Of a DNA stretch of 7,657 nucleotides, positions 1 to 4,982 are shown piece after piece (positions within the stretch are counted from its first letter, which is position 1; every line of letters begins with the position of its first letter). Position numbers and translations under genes: made by a program. The notes below the pieces were generated by a model, which was given only the letters and a program-made list of their open reading frames with translations, was not told the origin of the DNA and ran no database searches. The DNA comes from Lentzea sp. (lineage in GTDB: Bacteria > Actinomycetota > Actinomycetes > Mycobacteriales > Pseudonocardiaceae): the NCBI GenBank assembly GCA_030146905.1, contig JASLAV010001079.1:1-7657 (forward strand). Reading direction: 5' to 3'.

Positions 1-1037
1 CGCTGGTCGAGAGGCCTGCGGCGCTGGTGGACGTCCAGCAGCGCCGCGGGCTTCCAGCCGGCGTGCACGTCGTAGGTGTCGGTACCGGGCGGCACGATCT
101 CGTCGATCCGGTTCAGCACGTCGTCGGTCAGCACCAGCGAAGCGCCCTCCAGCAACGACTCCAGCTGCTCCATCGTGCGCGGCCCGGTGATCGCCGACGT
201 GACAGCCGGGTGCGACGTCACGAACGCGATCGCCAGAGCGGGCAGCGGCACCCCCATCTCGTCCGCGAGCGTCGCGAACTGCTCCACGGCCTCGAACTTC
301 GCCGCGTTGCGCGGCAGCGACTCGTCGAACCGGTCCGGCGTGAGCGTCGGCCTGAACGCCTCCGCCGACCCGCCACGCCGGTGCTTGCCCGACAGGAAAC
401 CGCTGGCCAGCGGGCTCCACACCAGAACACCCATCCCGAGCCGCTGACAGGTCGGCAGCACCGACCGCTCGATCCCGCGCGCCAGCATCGAGTACGGCGG
501 CTGCTCGGTCCTGAACCTCATGAGCCCGCGGTTCAGCGCCACGTGGTGCGCCTCGACGATCTCCTGCGCCGGGAACGTCGAGCAGCCGAACGCCCGGATC
601 TTCCCGTCGCGCACCAGGTCCGTCAGCACCGACAGCGTCTCCTCGACGTCGGTCCTGTAGTCCGGCCGGTGCACCTGGTAGACGTCGATCCAGTCGGTGC
701 CGAGCCGCCGCAGGCTGTCCTCCACCGCCCGCACGACGTACCGGCGCGAGTTGCCGCTGCGGTTGCGGCCCTCCCCCAGCGGGAAGTGCACCTTCGTGGC
801 CAGCACGACGTCGGCGCGGCGGCCCTTCAGCGCCTTGCCGACGATCTCCTCGGACTCGCCCGCCGAGTACATGTCGGCGGTGTCGACGAAGTTGATGCCC
901 GCGTCCAGGGCGCGGTGGATGATCCGCACGCCTTCTTCGTGGTCGTCGTTGGCGACGGAGCCGAACATCATGGCGCCGAGGCAGTGGTGGCTGACCTCGA
1001 TGCCGGTTCCCCCGAGTACGCGATAGCGCATGTTCAT
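1..1037 (-). CDS. Aldo/keto reductase (3' end cut by window edge)
   Basis: Probably an NADPH-dependent cytosolic oxidoreductase that reduces aldehydes or ketones; the substrate cannot be told. The product begins MNMRYRVLGGTGIEVS and 345 codons are visible, close to the usual family length of 320-350, so little is missing. The AKR catalytic tetrad is complete: Asp52 in FVDTADMY, Tyr57, Lys82 in LATKV, and His123 in DVYQVHRPD. Further family signatures are LRRLGTDWID (about 109-118), GKIRAFGCS and the late cofactor-side segment TSAITGPRTMEQLE. The ATG at 1037 was chosen over the in-frame ATG at 1031 because it lies 7 bases after a -10 box, which suggests leaderless translation. The gene is divergent from a MerR regulator and carries the MerR-type promoter, so induction by MerR through an electrophile or other small molecule is inferred. 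The reading frame is intact throughout. Confidence 0.93.
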   Translation of the reverse strand, partial: MNMRYRVLGGTGIEVSHHCLGAMMFGSVANDDHEEGVRIIHRALDAGINFVDTADMYSAGESEEIVGKALKGRRADVVLATKVHFPLGEGRNRSGNSRRYVVRAVEDSLRRLGTDWIDVYQVHRPDYRTDVEETLSVLTDLVRDGKIRAFGCSTFPAQEIVEAHHVALNRGLMRFRTEQPPYSMLARGIERSVLPTCQRLGMGVLVWSPLASGFLSGKHRRGGSAEAFRPTLTPDRFDESLPRNAAKFEAVEQFATLADEMGVPLPALAIAFVTSHPAVTSAITGPRTMEQLESLLEGASLVLTDDVLNRIDEIVPPGTDTYDVHAGWKPAALLDVHQRRRPLDQ

Positions 1038-1044
1038 GCCGCAG

Positions 1045-1075
1045 AACCTATGAACTGGAGTCGACTCCAGGTCAA
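1045..1075 (-). promoter_or_regulatory. MerR-type promoter of the aldo/keto reductase gene
   Basis: Read on the minus strand, a -35 box TTGACC (1075-1070) and a -10 box TAGGTT (1050-1045) are separated by 19 bases, instead of the usual 17. That long spacer is the hallmark of promoters activated by MerR-family DNA distortion. The spacer is almost entirely a palindrome. The expected transcription start falls at about 1038-1037, on the AKR start codon itself, so the mRNA is probably leaderless. The adjacent divergent MerR gene is the obvious regulator (inference). Confidence 0.85.
1051..1074. promoter_or_regulatory. Palindromic MerR operator
   Basis: A perfect 16-bp palindrome, CTGGAGTCGACTCCAG (1055-1070), extends to 24 bp (1051-1074) with a single mismatched pair (1054/1071). 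It sits between the -35 and -10 boxes of the AKR promoter and just upstream of the merR -10 box. It is therefore placed both to activate the AKR gene and to autoregulate merR. Confidence 0.82.
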
Positions 1076-1092
1076 GGGCGGAGGCGGGCACC

Positions 1093-1098
1093 TATGCT
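1093..1098 (+). promoter_or_regulatory. Probable -10 box of the MerR gene
   Basis: TATGCT lies 7 bases before the ATG at 1106. No Shine-Dalgarno sequence precedes that ATG, so the transcript may be leaderless or nearly so. No good -35 hexamer is present: the sequence 17 bases upstream (1070-1075, GGTCAA) is poor and coincides with the opposing AKR -35 box. The two divergent promoters therefore appear to overlap. Confidence 0.5.
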
Positions 1099-1105
1099 CG
1101 GGTGC

Positions 1106-1495
1106 ATGCGGTTGAGCATCGGACAGGTCGCCGAACGCACCGGGCTGAGCGTGCACGCGCTGCGGTTCTACGAGAAGGAGGGCATCCTCGCCCACCAGGT
1201 CCACAGAGGACCGGGCGGTCGCCGGGTGTACACGCAGCAGGACGTCGACTGGTTGCGCATGTGCATCATGCTGCGCACGTCCGGGATGCCGGTGCCGGAG
1301 ATCCGCCGCTACACCGAGCTGGTCCGCCAGGGCGACGGCAACGAGCTGCAGCGCCTGGACGTCCTCAAGGAGCACCAGGACCGCGTCCGGCGGCAGATGG
1401 AGCAGCTGCAGGAGTGCATGGACCTGATCACGTACAAGGTCGGCAAGTACCAGGACTACGTCAACTCGATCGCCCAGAAGGCGGTCGGCCAATAA
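1106..1495 (+). CDS. MerR-family transcriptional regulator
   Basis: Homodimeric DNA-binding regulator, 129 residues. It opens with the canonical MerR winged helix-turn-helix, MRLSIGQVAERTGLSVHALR, followed by FYEKEGIL and the wing segment RGPGGRRVYTQQD. The region from about 79 to 115 (ELQRLDVLKEHQDRVRRQME onward) is the antiparallel coiled-coil dimerisation helix. The effector tail is very short, with no separate ligand domain, as in small stress-sensing MerR proteins of the AdhR/NmlR/SoxR-like kind. Two cysteines (Cys53, Cys104) are present, but I cannot assign a sensing role: Cys53 is not at the position I recall for the AdhR redox cysteine. The ATG at 1106 is preferred over the one at 1094 because the family N-terminus starts there and a -10 box overlaps 1094. 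The gene is divergent from the AKR gene, with the operator between them, and is followed after 10 bases by the MOSC gene. Confidence 0.92.
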   Translation: MRLSIGQVAERTGLSVHALRFYEKEGILAHQVHRGPGGRRVYTQQDVDWLRMCIMLRTSGMPVPEIRRYTELVRQGDGNELQRLDVLKEHQDRVRRQMEQLQECMDLITYKVGKYQDYVNSIAQKAVGQ

Positions 1496-1505
1496 CCTCG
1501 TGGTC

Positions 1506-2168
1506 ATGCCCGTAGTGCTCTCGCTGAACATCGCCCGGACAACGGTTCCGGTCGACTACGCCCAGAAGGGCGCCACCGGTATCGACAAGCGCCCGGTCGA
1601 CGGCCCGCTGCAGGTCAGCGCGCCCGGTCCGAAAGGCACCGCAGGCAGCGGCCTGAGGGGCGACGCGATCGCCGACCTCGCCCACCACGGCGGCGACCAC
1701 CAGGCCGTGTACGCCTACGCCCGCGAGGACCTCGACTGGTGGCAGTCCCAGCTCGGCACCGACCTGCGCAACGGCCAGTTCGGCGAGAACCTGACCACGC
1801 AGGGCATCGACCAGACGCACGCGCTCATCGGCGAGCGGTGGCGCGTCGGCACGGCGCTGCTGGAGGTCACCGCGGCGCGCGTGCCGTGCCGGACGTTCGC
1901 CGCCTTCCTCGGGCAGCGCGGCTGGGTGAAGCGGTTCACCGCGGCGGGGCGGCCAGGTGCCTACTTCCGCGTGCTGGAGGCAGGTGTGATCGCGCCGGGT
2001 GACGAGATCACCGTCGTGCACCGGCCGGAGCACGACGTCACCGTGGAGCTGTTCCTCCGCGCCCTGATGACGGAGCCGGAGCTGCTGCCGCGGCTCCTCG
2101 ACGCGGGGGACTCCGTGCCGCCCGACGTCGTCGAGCTCGTGCGCAAGCGAACGACGACCGGGCCCTAG
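1506..2168 (+). CDS. MOSC domain-containing protein (YiiM-like)
   Basis: MOSC domains handle molybdenum-cofactor sulfur transfer, or reduce N-hydroxylated substrates with a bound Mo cofactor. This 220-residue protein resembles the stand-alone YiiM type. Visible signatures are LRGDAIADLAHHGGDHQAVY (50-69), the strongly conserved FGENLTTQG (92-100), and VPCRTF with Cys128, the likely cofactor-ligating or sulfur-carrying cysteine. A C-terminal helical segment (about 173-205) matches the small domain that follows MOSC in YiiM proteins. Translation could start at the GTG at 1500 or the ATG at 1506; neither has a Shine-Dalgarno sequence, and ATG is chosen as giving a typical MPVVLSLN N-terminus. 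The gene follows merR by 10 bases and is probably in the same transcript, hinting at a joint reactive-compound response with the AKR (inference). Its TAG stop overlaps the stop of the convergent phosphatase gene. Confidence 0.9.
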   Translation: MPVVLSLNIARTTVPVDYAQKGATGIDKRPVDGPLQVSAPGPKGTAGSGLRGDAIADLAHHGGDHQAVYAYAREDLDWWQSQLGTDLRNGQFGENLTTQGIDQTHALIGERWRVGTALLEVTAARVPCRTFAAFLGQRGWVKRFTAAGRPGAYFRVLEAGVIAPGDEITVVHRPEHDVTVELFLRALMTEPELLPRLLDAGDSVPPDVVELVRKRTTTGP

Positions 2169-2563
2169 GCGACGGGGAAGTTCCTCACCCAGCGCTTCTG
2201 CCACGGCGTCTCGACGGCGCGCTTGTGGTAGTTGGCGCGCGTCCACGCCACGGCTTCCACCGCGGGCACCCCGGCGAGCACGGCCAGGCACGAGATCACG
2301 GTCCCGGTGCGCCCGATGCCGCCGCTGCACGCCACCTCGACGCGTTCGCCGGCCAACGCGTGGGCGTGCAGCGCGCGGATCAGCGCGATCGCCGCGTCGT
2401 GATCACGCGGGAGGCGGAAGTCCGGCCAGTCGATCCAGTCGTGCGGCCACGGCACGTCGACCGGCCTGGGCTGCAGGTACACGCCGTACTGCGGGTGCGG
2501 CTCCACGAGTGTGCCGTCGCGCAGGCCGCGTCCCGTCACCACCGCGCCGTCAGGTAGTTCCAC
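2165..2563 (-). CDS. Small Cys-dependent protein phosphatase (tyrosine/dual-specificity type)
   Basis: Predicted cytosolic phosphatase of 132 residues using a cysteine nucleophile. The P-loop is ACSGGIGRTGT, giving the C-X5-R signature with Cys79 and Arg85. The residue before the cysteine is Ala instead of the classical His, and the protein is short, so its substrate (phosphoprotein or other phosphoester) is open. A conserved Trp/Asp-rich stretch VPWPHDWIDWPDFRLPRD (37-54) probably supplies the general-acid Asp. The GTG at 2563 is chosen because the product then begins MELPDGAVVTGRGLRDG, a plausible full N-terminus. The frame stays open further upstream, but that part overlaps the start of the flavoprotein on the other strand. 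No strong Shine-Dalgarno is seen (a weak GAAGA precedes the GTG). It shares a CTAG stop-codon overlap with the MOSC gene and is divergent from the flavoprotein gene. Confidence 0.85.
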   Translation of the reverse strand: MELPDGAVVTGRGLRDGTLVEPHPQYGVYLQPRPVDVPWPHDWIDWPDFRLPRDHDAAIALIRALHAHALAGERVEVACSGGIGRTGTVISCLAVLAGVPAVEAVAWTRANYHKRAVETPWQKRWVRNFPVA

Positions 2564-2646
2564 CGTCTTCAAGAGCGCCCCCAAGCAGTTGTGTCCCGCA
2601 ACCCTAGTGAACGGCCGGGCCGACCTCGTCGGGAAGCTGTCGGGAC

Positions 2647-2661
2647 GGAGGACTTTCGGTG
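2647..2661 (+). promoter_or_regulatory. Strong Shine-Dalgarno plus GTG upstream of the flavoprotein
   Basis: GGAGG (2647-2651) stands 7 bases before a GTG (2659-2661), an ideal initiation signal, whereas the ATG at 2700 has no Shine-Dalgarno. The GTG opens a frame offset by one base from the flavoprotein frame. One extra base, for instance in the C run at 2676-2679, would join them and give MDRSASPRSASTAAMYSD. It may be the true start, hidden by another indel. Confidence 0.45.
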
Positions 2662-2699
2662 GATCGTTCCGCGAGCCCCGCTCTGCCAGCACGGCCGCC

Positions 2700-3967
2700 A
2701 TGTACTCCGACCGCGCCCTGGTCATCGGCGCCGGCTTCGCGGGGCTGCTGGCGGCCAGGGTGCTGTCCGAGTCGTACGGCGACGTCGTCGTGGTGGAACG
2801 GGACCGGATCAGCGCGGACACCCGGTACCGCCCCGGCGTCCCCGGGCGCACCACCCGCACACGCTGCTGGCGCGCGGGGCCGAGGTCCTGGAGGCGCTCT
2901 TCCCCCCAGCTCGGCGGCGAGTTGGAGGACGCGGGCGCGGTCCGCGGCGACGTCGGCGGCGATCACCTGATCCGCCTGCCCACCGGGTGGGCGCCGCGCG
3001 ACCACCTCGCGCTGAGCGTGCTGTCGGTGACGCGGGTGACGGTCGAGCGGATCATCAGAAGACGCGTGCTGAAGCTCCCGAACGTGTCCCTCGTGGACGG
3101 TGTCGCGATCGACGGCCTGCTCAACGACCGCAGAACGGTCACCGGTGTGCGCGGCACGCGCGACGACGGTCCGTTCACCGACTACGCCGACCTGGTGGTC
3201 GACGCGTCCGGGCGGGGCAGCAAGCTCGTGCCGTGGCTCGCGGAGCACGGCGTGCACTGTCCCGCACCCGTGATCGTCAACGGGCACGTCTCCTGCACCT
3301 CGCGCCTCTACCACGTGACCGGTGGCCTCGGGCTCGACTGGAAGACCGCCTGCGAGCCCGTCCAGGCGCCGGGCAGGAGACACGGCGGCGCGCTGTCCAC
3401 AGTGGACGGTTCACTGTGGTTCGTCACGCTCTTCGGCGCGGACGGCGACGCGGCGCCGGTGGACGAGGACGGTTTCGCCGAGTACGCCGCGACCCTGGAG
3501 ACCAGGACATCGCGGAAATCGTCAAGACCGCGGCCCCCGATCCACCGCTCCGGCACCCTGCGCAGCCGCCTGAACCGCTTCCACCAGGGCCCCGACTGGC
3601 CACGCGGGCTGCTCGCGCTCGGCGACTCGGTGATCTCGTCCAACCCCGTCCACGGCCACGGCATGACGCTCGCCGCGTTGAACTGCGCCGCCCTGCGGCA
3701 CCTGTCGCGCGACCACGACCTGGCGAAGGAACCCCTGCTGTTCCAACGCGCGGCCGCCAAGACGGCCGCGCTCCCGTGGACGTCGGTGACGACCGCCGAC
3801 CTCGGCTGGAGCGGCAGGAGGCTCCCGCCGCGCACACGGCTGCGCCGGTGGTACGCGAAGCGCCTGGCCGGGCCGTCCCCGGCGACCGGCGGGTCTACCG
3901 GGCGTTCGTCCGCGTCGCGCAGATGGCCGACCACCCGGTGGCGCTGCCGGCGCCCGCGATCCTGTGA
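2700..3967 (+). pseudogene. FAD-dependent oxidoreductase/monooxygenase, frame-disrupted at five sites
   Basis: Flavoprotein of the p-hydroxybenzoate-hydroxylase-like (group A) fold. It starts MYSDRALVIGAGFAGLLAAR, a Rossmann FAD-binding motif, then has the DG-like segment DLVVDASGRGSK and the late flavin motif LLALGDSVISSNPVHGHGM. No single frame encodes it all. The frame from the ATG at 2700 holds until about 2843, then HHPHTLLARGAEVLEALFP is read in the alternate frame (2849-2905). The first frame returns until about 3503, DIAEIVKTAAP is in the alternate frame (3506-3538), and the first frame returns until about 3872. The C-terminus AVPGDRRVYRAFVRVAQMAD to the stop at 3965-3967 is again in the alternate frame. 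Restoring single bases gives 422 residues, a normal length. No in-frame stop interrupts either frame. Substrate unknown. It could be a recent pseudogene or an intact gene with sequencing errors. Confidence 0.82.
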
Positions 3968-3974
3968 CGGGTGC

Positions 3975-4448
3975 TCACCGGATCGCGCCCTCGGGCCACA
4001 GAACGGTGACCGGCACACCCCGCGACCGCGCGTAGGCGACCACGTCGGCCGTTCCACCGGGACCGCGGCCGGGCTGCCCGTCCCACACGGCGAGCAACGA
4101 GTCGGACTCGTCGACCATTCGCTTGCCCGCCTCCATGTAGGCGCGCGGATCGGGCGTGACGTGCGGCAGCTGCACGACCTTGCCCGCACGCGCCAGCAAC
4201 CGGTCGAAGACGGGCCGGTAGTCCTCCGGCAACGTCTCGCGGTACCGCGAGGCCGGCAGCACCGCGACGAGCGACCCGCCCGCGTCCAGCACAGCCTGCG
4301 CGAACACGGCGTCCGCCCCGTCCGCCAGGCACGACACGCCCACGACGTCGCCGTTCCCCGCGACCGCGGCCCGGATCATCCGGTCGACCGCCGCCTCCAG
4401 CTCGGGGGAGAGGCCGCGGTGTCCGGTGATGGCGAGCTGCGTCGTCAT
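3975..4448 (-). CDS. SLOG-type (LOG/DprA-like) nucleotide-binding protein
   Basis: A 157-residue Rossmann-like protein of the SLOG superfamily, which binds nucleotides or nucleotide-derived ligands; related members include YspA-like proteins and the LOG cytokinin phosphoribohydrolases. Visible motifs are the N-terminal strand and loop LAITGHRGLS (5-14), the central GVSCLADGADAVFAQA (37-52), and the C-terminal glycine-rich GGTADVVAYARSRGVPV (131-147), where GGT-x-D is the usual phosphate-contacting segment. There is no signal peptide, membrane segment or fused effector. The ATG at 4448 directly follows a TATCCT box, so it may be read from a leaderless transcript; it also lies 29 bases after the VOC stop and could be co-transcribed. 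It converges on the flavoprotein gene with only 7 bases between the stops. The biological role is unknown; neighbours give no conflict-system context. Confidence 0.8.
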   Translation of the reverse strand: MTTQLAITGHRGLSPELEAAVDRMIRAAVAGNGDVVGVSCLADGADAVFAQAVLDAGGSLVAVLPASRYRETLPEDYRPVFDRLLARAGKVVQLPHVTPDPRAYMEAGKRMVDESDSLLAVWDGQPGRGPGGTADVVAYARSRGVPVTVLWPEGAIR

Positions 4449-4454
4449 CTGCGC

Positions 4455-4460
4455 AGGATA
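4455..4460 (-). promoter_or_regulatory. Possible -10 box for a leaderless SLOG transcript
   Basis: On the minus strand TATCCT (4460-4455) is followed by six bases and then the ATG at 4448. This spacing places the transcription start on the start codon. No convincing -35 hexamer is visible, and the gene could also be read from the upstream VOC transcript. Confidence 0.4.
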
Positions 4461-4477
4461 AGCCGCGGGCGCGGTGG

Positions 4478-4891
4478 TCAGCTGCGATTCCGCTCCACGA
4501 TCGACAGGTAGTGGGTGTTCGTCATGACACCGAGGATGTTGCCGAACGGGTCGACGACAGACGCCGTCACGAACCCCTCCCCACGCACCTGCGGTTCGTC
4601 GTGCACCTGCGCGCCGAGCTCCTTCAGCCTCACGAGCGCCGCCTCGAGGTCGTCGACCGCCCAGTAGACGATCTCCCCCGCCGGTCCGTCCGACGGCGTC
4701 ACCTCGAACCGGCGGTGCACGATCCCCAGTTCCGCCTCGTAGTCGCCGATCCGGAACTCGACGTACGCCAGCAGCCCTTCCGGGGTGCTGCGCTCGAAGT
4801 AGGCGTCGACGCCGAGGAACGACGCGTACCAGGCACGGGCTTCCGCGACGTCGTCGGCGAAGTAGGACACGGTCGACATTCCTCGCAACAC
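4478..4891 (-). CDS. VOC-fold (glyoxalase/bleomycin-resistance-like) protein
   Basis: A 137-residue single-domain vicinal-oxygen-chelate protein with two βαβββ modules. The first is VSYFADDVAEARAWYASFLG (8-27) and the second is EIVYWAVDDLEAALVRLKEL, ending in the family signature VDPFGNILGVM. The metal-ligand Glu that often follows NxxG in active glyoxalases is absent here (GVMTN). It may therefore be a binding protein or a non-glyoxalase enzyme; substrate unknown. The GTG at 4891 is chosen because AGGAGG (4902-4897) precedes it by 5 bases. The in-frame ATG at 4879 would give MSTVSYF but is too far from that site. The gene is divergent from a WYL regulator across a perfect inverted repeat, so control by that regulator is the natural inference. 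The SLOG gene follows 29 bases downstream. Confidence 0.88.
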   Translation of the reverse strand: MLRGMSTVSYFADDVAEARAWYASFLGVDAYFERSTPEGLLAYVEFRIGDYEAELGIVHRRFEVTPSDGPAGEIVYWAVDDLEAALVRLKELGAQVHDEPQVRGEGFVTASVVDPFGNILGVMTNTHYLSIVERNRS

Positions 4892-4896
4892 AACTG

Positions 4897-4902
4897 CCTC
4901 CT
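4897..4902 (-). promoter_or_regulatory. Shine-Dalgarno deciding the VOC GTG start
   Basis: A perfect AGGAGG on the minus strand lies 5 bases before the GTG at 4891 and 17 bases before the ATG at 4879, favouring the GTG. Confidence 0.6.
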
Positions 4903-4905
4903 GCG

Positions 4906-4924
4906 ATCACTTGGTCGGTGTGAT
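4906..4924. repeat. Short inverted repeat ATCAC-N9-GTGAT
   Basis: Five-base perfect arms (4906-4910 and 4920-4924) flank nine bases just upstream of the VOC ribosome-binding site. It may be a second, weaker operator half for the divergent region, but arms this short could arise by chance. Confidence 0.3.
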
Positions 4925-4939
4925 TTCAGCTTCGGCCGT

Positions 4940-4964
4940 AAAGTGCTCATCCAGTGAGCACTTT
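4940..4964. promoter_or_regulatory. Perfect inverted repeat, probable WYL-regulator operator
   Basis: AAAGTGCTCA (4940-4949) and TGAGCACTTT (4955-4964) form perfect 10-base arms around a 5-base spacer. The element lies 18 bases before the WYL regulator start codon and within the promoter region of the divergent VOC gene. Its AT content is higher than its surroundings. A dimeric HTH operator is the best reading. A terminator is unlikely because it lies in a divergent intergenic region and has no U tract. Confidence 0.75.
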
Positions 4965-4982
4965 CAGCGGAAATCTGGAGAC

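Noticed and set aside
27..1115. Long plus-strand open frame opposite the aldo/keto reductase
   Set aside because: Arg/His/Val-rich translation with no domain; it is the antisense shadow of a clear AKR gene and would run through the MerR control region.
1461..2330. Long minus-strand open frame opposite the MOSC gene
   Set aside because: Low-complexity Arg/Gly/Val translation; the opposite strand has an unmistakable MOSC protein.
2601..2606. TAGGGT on the minus strand as the phosphatase -10 box
   Set aside because: No reasonable -35 hexamer 16-19 bases upstream; too weak to list as a promoter.
2564..2860. N-terminal extension of the phosphatase
   Set aside because: The frame is open upstream, but the extension has no recognisable fold and would overlap the FAD-binding N-terminus on the other strand. 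The GTG at 2563 gives a plausible start.
2841..3873. Programmed ribosomal frameshifting in the flavoprotein
   Set aside because: Five alternating shifts at ordinary C/G runs, with no slippery heptamer, stimulatory hairpin or internal Shine-Dalgarno noticed. Sequencing error or gene decay is far simpler.
3968..4511. Downstream part of the plus-strand open frame that runs through the flavoprotein
   Set aside because: The frame stays open only because GC-rich DNA has few stops. The real C-terminus is in another frame ending at 3967, and the SLOG gene occupies the opposite strand here.
4449..4910. Fusion of the VOC region and the SLOG protein in one minus-strand frame
   Set aside because: The long frame (3975-4910) is out of register with the VOC protein and gives Arg/Gly-rich noise there. 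Only the part from the ATG at 4448 has SLOG motifs.
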